A DNA stretch of 64,000 nt, taken from positions 10,850,001 to 10,914,000 of the forward strand of contig NC_088312.1 of assembly GCF_910592395.1 (NCBI RefSeq), written 5' to 3'. The notes under the pieces are model-generated. The model searched no databases and was not told the origin of the DNA. It was given only the letters and a program-made list of their open reading frames with translations. Source of the DNA: Lineus longissimus. Lineage: Eukaryota; Nemertea; Pilidiophora; Heteronemertea; Lineidae. Positions 23,299 through 37,100 of this stretch are shown here, piece by piece. The translations under genes and the position numbers were made by a program. Numbering within the stretch: the first letter of the stretch is position 1; every line of letters starts with the position of its first letter.

Positions 23299-25619
23299 TA
23301 TATCCCCACCAATCGAGTTTGGTTGGGATAATATCCTCGTCTGTCGGTGTCTGCGTACATCCCACTCAGGAGGCTATTAATAGTTGGGATTGGTTTCATG
23401 AAAATGATTAAATGATACCCACTTTTTTCTCTTTGAGAGAAAATATGGGGTTTCATTTTAATTTTCATCGCCTCAAAATAAAAACTTTGATAAAAAATGT
23501 CACTTTTGTTTAGCCAAATAATAAGGGGAAGACACGAGACTATGACAAACTTTAGAAAAAATACCTAAAAATTCAAAAAGACATGTTGAGTACATGTGAT
23601 TTTGCACTGGTCATAAAAATGTTTGTTCAAACCACGGACATGAACATGTACAGTCCTGGAGTGCTCTTGGTGCTGCCTCTTCACAACCAATAGTTAAGTG
23701 ACATGGTGACATCCTCTTGACGGATGTGAAGGGCAAATTTTTAAAGAGTGGATTGAAAGCGTAACTCCTTTTCGCAACCATTGTGCACTCAACAACACCA
23801 CATTAAGTGCGTGTTCTCACGGAGATGGTTTACCTGTTGAAATATCGTTTACCAGAGTTTGCTAAATAGTTGTAATTTAGCGTCCGTCTCTTATGGGTGC
23901 CTGATGAACACAGGAATGATAACACCCCACCCCTTCATTGCCTTTGGGACTGCGCATCACAAGGTTATGTATTGTTAATTAGTTTGTCAATGAGTGTCAT
24001 GTTTGATATCAGTCAGTTTGCAGACCAAACAGGTAGGTCCTTTTGACCTCAGCCGACTAATTGGCGGTGACGGATATATGCACAATGACGGTGGATCGGC
24101 ATGGGTGAAACTGACAGGTGGCAGCTTGTTCAGGAAGGAATTGGCAAGTCACAGTTATTATTATGTTTGCACTCATTAATAGTACCAATAACACGTACAG
24201 ATAAACATAATGATATTGATAATATATGAAGTAGGCTTACATTAAACCTGGTTGATAGAAACCCGCTCTCATTACCGGCCGGAGGAGATAGCGCAGATTC
24301 AAATGCTAATATCAAAATGTGTGATAACAGGTTATTCACTCTCTGTTCGAAATTGATTTGGTACTTGATACAGAATGAATACTTCAATGACTTGTGCAAG
24401 AGTCACTACACTTTAATTAAAATCATTATTTTCTTCGTTGCATTTATTAAAGTGCCTTGATGTATCTATTGCTGCATTGATTTGGTGTCTCCGTCATGTT
24501 CAGGGTTTTTTAGCACTCAAGTGAGTGTGGAAGATCTTTTTATTGATTAGACGCTGCAGTGGTTCATCGTCATGCATGTTATCTCAGTGAATATTGAAGT
24601 GCAGTGCACACAGTGACTAATAACTAATAATATAAATGGAGAGTAGAAAAGAAATGGAAAAAACAACTAAAATATCCTTTGGGCGATAAATTTTCTGTTT
24701 TGACCACTTATCACTTTTAGTTTTATGTGTGCCCCGCGCTTGAATTTTAAAAAGTTGATGAAGTATATATTTTGGGGTTCTGACTTAAAGTTTTTGCACC
24801 TACGAAAGCGTATGGCAAGCCAAAGCGGAATTTATTCAAGACTTTAGAATTACCATTCAAGAAGTTAAATATAAGTTCAAGAAGGAAATATATGTTCAAG
24901 ACTAAAATATGTTCAACCTTGAATCAAATGTTTTCAACCTTGAATAAAATATGTTCAACCTTGAATAAAATATGTTCAACCTTGAATAAAATATGTCCAA
25001 CCTTGAACAAAATATATTCAACCTTGAACAAAATATATTCAAGACTCACGTGACCATATTCAAGACGCACGTGACCACAAAATTGATGACGTAGAGCGTA
25101 GAATCTGTGGTACTTCCGATGCGTTCTGTTTCACGACAGGCATTGCGCATTTTGAACCTATAATTTGCCTGATATGTCTGTGAAACATGTATCGACTCTG
25201 ACATTCACTCGGCATCCATGTCATGATGTGTAGGATTACAGTACATGTCAGGTGTAGGCGGCTAGGTACGTGTACAACCATGTGTCAAAACCTCGTGCGA
25301 ACAATTCGAGCTCCGAAACGCAACACAAGTACCATGGGTTCGGGAAAGTCCGGACGCGGGTTCGGGAAAGTCCGTAAAGCATCAAAACATGAGCAACTAC
25401 GTCATCAATTTTGTGGTCACGTGCGTCTTGAATATGGTCACGTGAGTCTTGAATATATTTTGTTCAAGGTTGAATATATTTTGTTCAAGGTTGGACATAT
25501 TTTATTCAAGGTTGAACATATTTTATTCAAGGTTGAACATATTTTATTCAAGGTTGAAAACATTTGATTCAAGGTTGAACATATTTTAGTCTTGAAGATA
25601 TATTTCCTTCTTGAACTTA

Positions 25620-27919
25620 CTGTAGTTTCATGAAAATAACACCACTTCGGGATATTCAAGGCCCGGCCTCTTCTCTCGAGTCTATTCACCAGAGGTAACC
25701 AATGAGTGACTTCGCTGGCCCTTGTGATGGCTCAGCCGAGCTGTCACGGTTACGCTAAATCACTTATTACCGCAGCCCTATTGATTCGAAGTGTTGTGGG
25801 CCTACTGGTCGATGAGTGCGCATGTGGAATGACGTAAATGGTAAGGCCACTCGCCGACACTTTATACAGGTTGTCTCATAAAACTAAAGCACCTTTTAGA
25901 TTGATCCAAACCCCCCAAAACAAAAAAAGTCCTTATTGAAACTCTGAAGAAAAATCTACGAATGCTTGCATTAGTAAAGCAAAGTGAGATTCAGGCAATG
26001 ATAGTAGTCACGAAATTCCGAAGAAAAACGAGGAGCCCATCCTCATTTTTCTACAACCCTCTCTTTTTATTTAAACTCCCTAGGCCTACGTGGGAGAAAA
26101 CAGAATCGAAGTTTCTAGGATTTCTGGTTTTCTGAGGTAATTCTAGGGCCTCTTAGGCCAATAAATGAAGCCCCACTGAGGGTACCCACATTAGAGACAA
26201 CCTGTGCGACAATGGATGCTGTAGAGCTGCAGAGAAAACGACGCCGGCGCTACACCGTGACAGAAAAACTTGCCTACCTGAGAGACCTGAAGGAGGCACT
26301 TGTGAACGGTACGGTGCGCAGTATGAGAGAGTTCGCCGCCCACTATAACATCCCCTGGGAGACGTTTAGAACGTGGAATCTCGAGGACCTCGAGCAGAAG
26401 CAAGAACAAGGGCATGGCCGGAAGAAGACGGTGATGGAGCCCCGTGATCCGTTATGGCCACAGGTTGAGGACCAGCTTTACCAATGGCTGCAGCAGATGA
26501 GAGAGCGTCGCCTCGCAGTCTCCGTTCTCGACATTCAAGATAAGGCGTTGGTAGTGTGGCAAAGCTGCAGTGGAATGAGTAAGCCCAAGATGTCAGAGAA
26601 GGGATTCAGCATTGTCGCCCTCAGCTAGGGGATTTCAACGCCTCCATAGGCTGGGTGGAGTGCTTGATGAAGAGACGCCACGTGTCCCTACGGAAGAATA
26701 CAACGACCGTCCCCGCTGATGCTGCTGCAAGGATCCAGACCTTCCGAGATGCGGTTGCTGGGAGCATCGATCATCTTGATATAAAGATGCGGTTCTTCTT
26801 TAATATGAACCAAACCTTTGTCCTGTTTGATATGAGAACCATGTACACGGCCAACACCACGGGGAGAAGACAATAGACGTCCGATTATCCAGGTCCATTG
26901 CCAAGCTGGGACACACCGTCACCCTCTGCATCGCAGCCTCTGGAGCAAAGTTGCCGGCGCACATCACCTTCCCCAGAACAGGTTTCGTCCGGGTGTTTGC
27001 AGCCCTCCAAGACAACCCACCAGCAGATGTAAAGATTACCCAATCGGAAACTGGTTGGATGAGGGAGGAAACGGCGCACCACTGGTTAGATGAAGTCCTA
27101 TCACCCTACGTCACCGACAACGAGACCGACCAGTTCCTGTTAATCGTCAATCATTATCAGGTCCACCGGACAGAGAACTTCCGGACGAGAGTCCGCGACA
27201 TGAGAGGCAGCCTGGATTACGTACCTGTTGGTTGCACATCTCTCGTACAACCGTTAGACGTTGCTGGACAATCTAATAATGTGTATCCTTAGGTTTGAAA
27301 AAAAAATTGAATCGGGATTTGCATCGTTCTTTTTTATTCCTTCACTGATCACTTCGGACAAGACTGTACATTCAGAGGGGATGTTCGGTTTTGTCTCCAG
27401 ATATGTGACGGACAACTTCTCATTATTACCAATTTCGCACTGCAAAGTATCTTTGAAAGCCCGAAGCTGGTAAGGGATGATAAGACCCGAAGAAATGCTC
27501 CATTACCTCCCTGAGCAGTGCCTCACTTTGAAAGGGTAGGTCAGTCCCTAAAACCAGCAGAAGCCAATATGTCAGTTGGACTTTTTTCATGGACACCCTG
27601 TACACTATCAGCCATTAGCACTGGGACACCCTTTACACTACCAATGACGATTAGTTGAAAATGTTCTGGGACACTCAGTACAATGGCCGAAGGCCCGATC
27701 CCATTATCCCATTCATAGGAGACCTACGAATCGGTTTCAACAACCCAAACAATAAGGATTGGACTCGAAACTGAAGTATATTGGATATGAGGCCTGGACA
27801 ACCCTCTCTGGAATCCCAGCCAATGATCGGCCTTCTCAACAGCTCTGTTCGCCACCCTATGAGTCAGGGGCGGCGACACCGGCTGTTAATGAAGTGGTGT
27901 TATTTTCATGAAACTACAG
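25620..27919 (+). mobile_element. 2300-bp pogo/Tigger-type DNA transposon inserted in the foldback arm
   Basis: The terminal inverted repeats are 29 bp (25620-25648 and 27891-27919), beginning CTGTAGTTTCATG and exact reverse complements. TA flanks each end (25618-25619 and 27920-27921), as expected for Tc1/mariner/pogo. The interior carries the degraded transposase at 26212-27290. Its terminal repeats differ from those of the CAGTGGAACCTC MITEs, so it was not their direct source. Confidence 0.85.
26212..27290 (+). pseudogene. Degraded pogo/Tigger (CENP-B HTH, DDE_1) transposase
   Basis: The frame starts at 26212 with MDAVELQRKRRRRYTVTEKL and a first HTH region (MREFAAHYNIPWETFRTW). It then changes frame near 26560-26650 into the second CENP-B-like HTH (CLMKRRHVSLRKNTTT), and again near 26880 into the catalytic core (ASGAKLPAHITF, WLDEVLSPYV, LLIVNHYQVH, GCTSLVQPLDVA). 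It ends soon after QPLDVA, where intact family members continue. At least two frame breaks are present. At two sites where the family has catalytic aspartates, NMNQT and IVNHYQVH show asparagine. It is therefore very unlikely to be active. Confidence 0.8.
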
Positions 27920-28160
27920 TATATTTAACTTCTTGAATGGTAATTCTAAAGTCTTGAATAAATTCCGCTTTGGCTTGCCATAAAAGCGGGCTAAGGACTG
28001 AGCTGAACTGGTGGAATCAGAAGATCACAATCCCCAAACTGTGTCCCAACTGCCAACTTTCTGCCTGCCTCAAGATGCCAGCTTGAGATTGCCAATATTA
28101 ACCAAACAAACAGCATATTACATGCTACATGTACATATTTTCGGATTAATCTCTTTGCAG

Positions 28161-31100
28161 CCCTCTAGCCTGTATGATGAGTGATATTGACTCCGTCCAG
28201 CAATGGCTACAAGATCTACGTTGGATGACCGAATCGGAATGTATGACCGTGCTCCAAGGAAAGTCGTTGACGCAAGATGGCAGTAGTCAATCGCCGTCAC
28301 CGCCGCCCAAGAGCCCAAAAGGTACTCCATGATCTTCGTGCATGTCCTGTCAAGTCACTATGAAGAGTGTCATGGCTTCAAAGCAGTGTCAAATGATGAA
28401 AATTTCCTTTGCCCAAAACACAGTGTCCACATCGTGAGAGTTCCCACCAGGTTCAACTGCGGGTTCTCCCCAGCTTTGTGTTTGGGCCTGTTCAGGCAGT
28501 ATGTTTATTTTGAGCTACTTAGACGTATGCAGTTCCTTGTTTTAATTAGTTCCTCATCTTTAGGGTTGAAATTCTATATGTGGTCTGTCATAGATGAACT
28601 CCATTATCATTATCAAAGAAGAATCAAATGCTTAAGATTTTTGCGTACCCTGGTTCTGGTTCAGCGTGTCCGATAAATCCAGTGGTTCATGCCGAAATCT
28701 CCTTCTACATGTAATTTCAGAGCACATTGACATAATTCGAGGTCGTGCACACATCATCAGTCTGGAATTCTCAAAGCTATTCAAGTAAGTTTCGGCATTT
28801 TATGTTTTATTGCAGTACTCGAAGACATTGTGACACTCATGTGGCAGTTATTGATCCAACCAAGTTCATAATCATTGTTTAACTTTTCAAATGACTTCTT
28901 CTTTGCTGTGCATTGCACTGAGATAACCTTTTAGATTCTATCCTCGGTTCTTCTGAGCTCTTAAAAATCTAGTACAGTGGAACCTCTGTTAGCGGACACC
29001 TCTCTATTAAGGACACTAGTTTTGGTCCCAAATTGGTTGTTTCCATTCAATTTGACCTCTCTAATCGGGGCACCTCGCTATTAAGGAGAGCACTTGTCAG
29101 TCCCGAGGGTGTCCTTAATAGAGAGGTTCTACTGTACTAACAAAGTTTTGGTCCTCTTGCAGTCTAGTAAACAGACAGATACTACATCTTCTGTGAAAAC
29201 TAACATCAAGTTTACGTGTGATGTGATAAAGACCTCTGCACATGCACTTTACTAAAGACAACTAACTAACCGAAATGGGCTGAAAAGGTCAAAAATCTGG
29301 TTCAATCGCAGAGGTTCTTGGTATGACAACCAACGACTGCTAAGTTAAAATTTGATGGCAAATGTTCACTTTGAGCCCTGACACATCACGCCATTTCACT
29401 CGATGCATACTATTTAGGCCGGGTCTATTTGGCAAGCTGCTCGCCGAACAGGCATCTTTTTTTGTCCTGTTTGGAGAGCCACTTGCCAAACAGCACTAAA
29501 AAGCCACCCTGTTCGGCCAGCCGGGCTTGCCAAACAGGTGAAAATCTACCCCGTTTGGCGAGCTGGAGACTTTACTGTAATATTAACGAGTTCGGCTCTC
29601 CATTCAGGACAAGAAAAAGTCGCTGTTTGGTAAGCCGGGCTTGCCAAATAGTCACTTCCTACTATTTATTCCCTCGGAAACATGCGTGAGTAGGGGTCAT
29701 GTTGTAGGCCCTGTTTGCAAGTGGATGTCCTAGGATAGAAAGTTAGAATTCGCTGTCGGTCTTTGGTTGTCTACCAATGTCGGATCAAGACCACTCTAGT
29801 AGACCTGATATTACACCCAGAACCTTCTGCATTCAAAGCGGTCATGAGGGTCGCAATCTTGGCATCCAACCTCTCTTACATTTCTAACCATCACTAATCT
29901 GTTACAGGAGGAATGAGTGCTCATCGTAAGCACTAATGATCAGGTTTGTAGAAAATAACACGATACTCACTGGCGGTCATGGGCCTTCATCTGTTCGTTA
30001 CTGTAGACCCCACAATTGGCACTTGGGCATTTTTTGTCGAATACACTTCTAAGAAGGGATTATATTCACTTTGGCGATTGGCAAATCATACGATATGTTG
30101 TCGTCATTGTCACCAGCAGAATTATCCTGATCCTTGTGGAGATATTTCCCAGGATTTTGAGTGTCTATAGTATCACTTATTAATTGTCAGCATTCAGTTT
30201 CCCTTCATCAATGGCTTTTTCTGTAAAACTATTTCAGTAAAAGTTCACAAAATGTAGGGTCTACAGTGACATTTTAATCTATTTTTGCATCTTATACACT
30301 CTGTTCTGTTACACTTTCTATATATGCTTCATAGGGACTTTTCATTTCATACTGTATACGTCTCTTTTCGTTTGCTGCAGTTTGTAAAAGTCCAATAATA
30401 TCAGCCCCACCGCTACATATTTTCACGTACAGTGGAACCTCCCTTCGCGGACACCTCTCTATAAAGGACAACCTCTCTATTAAGAACACTAGTTTTGGTC
30501 CCGAATTGGTTGTTTCCATTCAATTTGACCTCTGTAAGCAGGACACCTCTCTAATAAGGACAGCATATGTCAGTCCCAAGGGTGTCCTTAATAGAGAGGT
30601 TCTACTGCATTTGATATTTTTGATTCATCTTAATTCTAGGTTTGGTTTTTGGCAAAAGTGCATCCCTTGTAAATACCAAATTTTGATCGTAAATTTGCTT
30701 GGCTTTTACTGAAAAAAAATCGCGTGTAATGTACATTGTACAAAGTATTGTTAAAGGGCAGTTAGTTATTGTTGTTTATGCATGAACTAAATGGCTTTGT
30801 GTCTGTTTTGTGTTAGAAATTGACCAAATACAGTCAGAATTTCAAAATGACCATGGTAGAATGAGCACCTCTCTCGTCCACCACCACATCCAGCTTATCG
30901 ACCAAGGCAGTCGAAAGCCATGGCAAAAAAAATGTGAAGTCTGCTTGGTCATGCTATCAGTATCACATGCTACATTACATGTTGATCACTCCAGTGAATA
31001 TGGTCAGAACTGGTGTACATTTGTATTCCTTGGTGGAGGGTAAAGTGTCTTGCCCAAGAAAGAAATGAAACAGTGACTTTCCTGCCGAGAGTCAAACCCA

Positions 31101-34100
31101 TGACCTTCTGGTTATAAGCTTGGTGCTGTTAACCACTATGCTACAAATCTCCTTTAGAAAAAATGTTTAAAAGCACAGATAACTTTGTCCGTTATCTAAA
31201 TCAAGAGGTTATTCCATTGATGTCCAGAAATCTGATTTCTAGCCACGATGATGAAAGTGATGACCTTCTAGTGATGAATCTGTCAATCCTCGTATTCCCT
31301 CGTCCTATAATATTATAGGGTTAATTAGCCGTGACGTCGCAGATGCAAGAAAATTGAATCCTGCCCGATTACACCATGTTTCCTGTCGGATCAGAGTCGT
31401 CAGATTACACGCCTCTCAGCGCATATTTGTATTAAATCCCATAATTACAAATTGGCAGCTATCCAATGTTAGATCAATACAGTGGTTTTGGTGCATCTTG
31501 TCATCAATATCGGATATGGTACACCCTACACTGATTAGTCCTGTGAGGTTCAAATTCCCATTGACGTTTTGGTGTGAAGATGTCAATGATTAACTCTTGA
31601 AGCTGAGCTTTGTCCAAGGAAAAGATTTATAGAATACAGTGGAACCTCCCTTAGCGGACACCTCTCTATTTGGGACACTAGTTTTGGTCCCAGATTGGTT
31701 GTTTCCATTCAATGTGACCTCTCTAATCAGGACACCTCTCTATCAAGGACAGCACTTGTCAGTCCCGAGGGTGTCCCTATTAGAGAGATTCTACTGTACT
31801 TACTCCCAGACTGGTGACTGATGTCAGGTTGCCGGCTAACGTATGATTTGTTTACATCTTAATACATTATTTCCAGGAAATTGGATAAGGATAGGTGGCA
31901 TCATATTCGGCGGAGTACCCATCGACTTGTGGCGAATTTGCGTTCCCTTGTCCACGAGTGCGACAGTGCCCTCCCAATGTCTCCGCCACATATCTGGGAG
32001 GTAAACATCATCAATTTTATCATCATATAATTAGAGATGAGACGTTATAGTAGATTTGTATATTTCTTCTATCAGTTTTATTACCGGTAGTTGAATACAA
32101 TTTTACTGTCATAAAATTTTTAACTGTTCCAAACTCGTCTGAATAGACTTTTTAGTAAACATGGAGAAAAACACATCCGGGTTTCGAAACTGAAATTGCT
32201 GGTCAGTATTCCACTCTATTTCGCTCCACTTGCAGTCAATAGCCCAATTTACGAGTCCTAAGTACTGTTGCTGGCTGGTAAGTGGTCATTGTGTACCCAT
32301 GTAAAAGTTCCAAGTGCGCATGTAGAAGCTGGACCTAACGTTGCTTCTGCACTGACCAAACTAAGATACCGCCCAGCTTATAAACCCCCAAACACTAATA
32401 TTCCCCAGCATGAACTGCCCTAAATTTAACTTTTCTTTCACGGAGTGCTTCGTGCTTCAGGGTTTGAAAACACACCTGCTTTTCCCGTGAACACTGTTCT
32501 TCCACCGGCTAAGGGGTCACGATGTGCACTGTCAGTTTGGGTGCACCTTTTTTCTGGTCGACACATGCAAAAGGCATCATGTTCCCCATTGCAAACATTT
32601 ACAATTTGCACTCCTCATTCTGATAATGTGCCTGCACATGGACTTGAATGATGGGATTTTATTGGGGCCAAATCATCCATTTTATCGTTTACAACGTTTT
32701 TGAGTGTAAATTGAATCAAGGAGGTGTGAAACATTGTACGCCTGCCTTATTCTTGTCTACGTATGTATTAAAGCTGTTGACCTTGCCAAATGTTGACCTC
32801 AAATTAGTGAAGTAGGGAAAAGAATCAACCTAATTTCTAACCTTGCAATATCCAAAACAGCAGTAACTAAGGACAGACTATCCCAGCGACAAGCAATTAT
32901 GATTGCATTGAATAAAAACGACTCTTGATTGATTTGACATTCTCCTTTCCTGACGAGAAAAAACCTTTCAATAAGTTTCAAAACAGGTCTGTCATTACCT
33001 AATTGCATACATCCGAAAAAGTACACTAAAAAACTAGACGCCATTAGAGGCAGCCAGATGTAGTGTTGTATAATAGTTATCTGGTCTACATCTTACAAAT
33101 TTGCGTAACCTCTCTAATGTGTATTTACCAACTTTGCACTTAGTGATCTCCCGCCTTTTCTTGTTATTCTTGAACCTTTAGCCATGTCGTAAATCAAATA
33201 CTGGAACATTGATCCTCTGTATGCCAGCTGGCATACCCTAGACGATGTAACACGTATGGAGAAATAAACGTATAAAAGACATATCTGTGTTCTGGTTCAA
33301 CTGCTGATCATCACGAGGATGTTCTAACAATCTTTCGCAAGGAGACACTCACTCGATTCAAGAATAACAAGAAAACTTAGGCGGGAGATCACTAAGTGCA
33401 AAGTTGGTAAATACACATTAGAGAGGTTACGCAAATTTGTAAGATGTAGACCAGATAACTATTATACAACAGTAGCACTCCCTACTTAAAATCGCTGATA
33501 ATATAAAAATTGTCCTAATTTGTTGACTTTTCTCTTGGTTCCAGCAAGAAGAGATCGTAATGGAAGGATGTACGACACTGCAAGATCTGACGCAGGAGTT
33601 CTACGACGAATCCCGCCATGACGATCGCGTCCATAGCCGTATCTACGATTTGCTAACATATCTGGGACAAGCATTTAGTAAACTAGTCGACGGGGTGTTG
33701 GGCAGTTTGACGCAGGTGAGATCAGTTTGAAGCTGCCAGGAGTCTTATCAATAATCTGATCGTTTCATATATCTCGTAGATTCTCAGGCCAGCTTACCCA
33801 ATCTGTGGTCAAGAACTTCACTTGGAAGTCGTGTGTATTGGGTGTGCATTCATCATCTTGACAACAGTTACCAATGCACTGATACCCACACAGTGTTTGA
33901 TCTGCTGAAGTCAAAAACCTTCAAATCGTATACAATGACACAATTGGTGCCTTATAGAAACAAAAGCTATTCACACAGTCTCCAAATATTGAGACGCATC
34001 TTTTGGTTTCCACTTTTTAGAATCTGATCCACTGCATCGAGACAAGTCCCAGTCCAAATGCAATAAAGTACGCCCTACTCGATTTGATCAGTCTCGGCCT

Positions 34101-37100
34101 GGATGGCGAACACATGTGCTACATCATTGCCAGGGAGCAAGGCATCTCATCGCTACTGGAACTGTGCAAGAAGGAACTGTTTATAAGCCTGTGGCCACAT
34201 GCCCTCAGGGCAGTCGCGACTGTGTGCTGTGTGTCAGAATGTGTTCAGGACTTGGAGAAGGTAGGGACTTTAAGACTTTGCGATGGTTGGCCTAGTTTTT
34301 CCGGTGGACATAAAAACATACTGAAGAACTTTAAAGTAAATCAACTTTGTAATTTATTCGCCAATGACTGTAGACTGGTGTATTCTTAAAGGCCTACGCC
34401 GTTCGTTAAAGATTTTGAATTTGTATTTGAATTTACGTACTAAATATAAATTTCAACATTGCCGTTGTGTAGACTGATATACAAATACTATGAATGCCAA
34501 GTTTAAACAAATTTGTATTCACAATAACTGCACTACGGCATTGTGTATTAGTGGATTTCTATTTAAATGGACCACAAGTAATTATGAACGGCGTACCTCT
34601 TTAACAGGGTGTAGTCAGATAACTACGCTGCCCAGTTGCACTCAGTTCAGGAAGAGTCAAACAGATGCATCTAACTGCAGAAGTGAGACAAAATGATAAG
34701 AAACAAATAACTTCATCATACCATGCACTTCATATCACAATCATCAATTACTTTTGATTAGTCGGCAAAAATGTGTCACTCCAGGGCAATAAGGAAGGCA
34801 ATATTTCTATGAATGCGTCTCCTATCTCCAGTAATAACTCAGTTTTGGTGTCAACGTAGATTTTTCAAATGACGTTTTTCGATTGCAGGCAAACGGTGTT
34901 GAGCATCTGACTGATATTTTGAATAATTACTCAGTGACCGAATATACTCGATCAGAAGCGGCAGGGGTCGTCGCTCAGATTACATCACCCTGCCTCGACC
35001 ATTATCATCATCTCAATGGATTCTTAGAGAATATGGAGGATCTGACCAGATCATTAACAGGTAGGTAGACCCCAATGAAAATTGCTATCGATCATGCTCA
35101 TCATCATCATCATAATCATCATCATCATCATCATCATTATCATCATCATCATCATCCAATTGACCCTGACCATTTCTCAAGAGGAAGTAGCTGACGTTGC
35201 TGACTGCACTCAAAAGTCATTCCAAACTTGCACAAAAAAAACTTTCGTAAAACTTATCTCCTATTGGCATTTTAAAGTAATTGTGTCACATTTTGAGTCT
35301 GTGAGAACAGTGTATGCATCATTCTTATCTGAACCACAGGCCTGTTGAAGCACTTTAAAGTCATGCTTCCATGGAAATTTCGTATGTCGAAACCCTAAAG
35401 AAGTTCAAAGATCAATTTCCAAACTACGCATTCTCTTTTGCTGCAGTATTGTGTGTAGAAGCATCAAGCCCAGAGGTCTTTCTGTTGGGGACTGCCGCCA
35501 TCGCTAACATTACCTTCATGGACAGTCTTGCCTGCGACTACCTCCTACAGTTTCACACTGCCAAAGTATTAATTGATGCCTCACAGCTACATAAAGCGGA
35601 ATCTCTCTTTGCCAAAGACCAGGTGGGTTGATTTAAGAGTAATGCTTTGTTAGAACAGCTGACAGTTCTTTGCGGAGATGCTTATTGAATGCAAGAGAAA
35701 TGACAAACCACCCGGAGAGAAGCTGTGTTTAGTCGGGCAAGGTCTGCCTGAAGTCTCATACGACCAGGCAGGATATCAAATCTTGGTTACGATTGTGATC
35801 GGCACCAATCTTAACCACTGGTCTAACTTGCTGTGGCTTGGAGAAGTTATATGGCTTTAAATGTAACATTACCTACATATGCATACCCCCGTCATTCAGG
35901 GTCTGGTTCACCTGAGCATTCTTTGTGGTCTTGAACTTGATGGCTTTGATACCGGTAATATCAGATAGTAAAATAAAACTTGAGTGAGACTTGGTGCATT
36001 TTGTTTTGTTTCAGGTAGCAACTGTGTTGGCCAACATGGCTGTTCACGAAAGTTGCTGTGAAGAGTTAATGGAATCCAACGGATTTGAGCTTTTACTGCA
36101 ATTCTTACAAGAATCTCCACTGAATTATAAAACCAATTCTGAGATATCTGCATGTGAGAGGGTACAGCAGAAATCAGCCATAGCGTTGACGAGATTGAGT
36201 CGTGATCCTGATCACGCTTGGATCATTGTTAAGTGTCAGGGTAAGTGAACATTACCAGAGCTTTACTCATTTTTTTATTTGATCTATAAACTGCTTCGTG
36301 GAAGAGGCCCATTTCGTCAAATGAACTAGCTTAGTAGCTTCTAGGAATCAACATATTCCTGGCTCTTAACACCAGTCCTTTGATTGAAACAGAAAGCCAG
36401 GTTCGCTTGTGCTGTAGTATCTTTCCCTGTGCAGGCCACCACAGGGAGTACAGTGTAACCTCCCTTAGCGGACACCTCTCTATTAAGGAGCACTTGTCAG
36501 TCCTGAGGGTGTCCTTAATAGAGAGGTTCTACTGTATTTTATCTTATTTTGCATATATAAATGTAACCTCCTTTCAAAGTCTGAATCAGGAGCATTCTCG
36601 TTCGATCACCTGCAGCAATGGTGTCTTTGTCATTCTTTTCAAGGTCTCCCAAGATTGGTGCAGTTATGTCGTGAAGGCAAGGAACGCAACGAAAGTGACT
36701 CTGTTTTGGTTGCATCTCTGGTAAGTAATTGATGCAACTATGAAAAATTGTCTTATCCTGACAGCAATTAAAATACGGTAAACTGTCTTATCCTGACAGA
36801 CATTAAAATACGGTAAACTGTCTTATCCTGACAGCCATTAAAAACTTCGGTAAACTGTGTTACCCATTCACTAGTGTGTGAACTTATCTTCCTGCTATTT
36901 AAAGTGTACAGTTGGAGTGCTGAGCTCACACTATCAGAGCTGTTGAGCTGTTGAACCTCTAGTTACGTTCAACCGAAATTTATTTTCCTGACAAATGAAA
37001 GTATTCGTTGGGACCTTAATTTGACCTCACCATTGCTGCCCAGTTTGGCAGTACTAGAAGCCCAGGAGTAGAAGCAACTAGTGTTTGCCTTCATTTAGAA

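Larger units (their letters stand above)
16942..24804. other. Gene-poor region upstream of GM2A
   Basis: Apart from the minisatellite at 18130-18760 and the MITEs at 20403-20768, 22058-22285 and 23122-23298 (listed separately), I see a short dispersed repeat (about 19280-19365 and 23485-23555, sharing AAGACACGAGACTAT) and otherwise unremarkable AT-rich sequence. No exon set could be assembled on either strand. Confidence 0.5.
24811..27982. mobile_element. Foldback element with 284-bp inverted arms, split by a later insertion
   Basis: The left arm (24811-25094) is matched in reverse complement by 25397-25619 joined to 27922-27982. Both sum to 284 bp once the inserted pogo element is left out. 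The spacer is 25095-25396 (302 bp) and has no recognised gene. Arms are built from about 21-bp units of the type TTGAATAAAATATGTTCAACC and end with CACGTGAC words near the spacer. Flanking AAAGCG at 24805-24810 and 27983-27988 is a candidate 6-bp target duplication. Without the insert the element is about 870 bp. It carries no transposase, and its superfamily is unknown. Confidence 0.8.

Noticed and set aside
25095-25396. Possible gene in the foldback spacer (frames near 25060-25281 and 25223-25567)
   Set aside because: Frames run from the spacer into repetitive arms on both strands and show no domain.
35082-35348. Isoleucine-rich 88-codon frame
   Set aside because: Translation of the (CAT)n microsatellite inside INSC intron 6.
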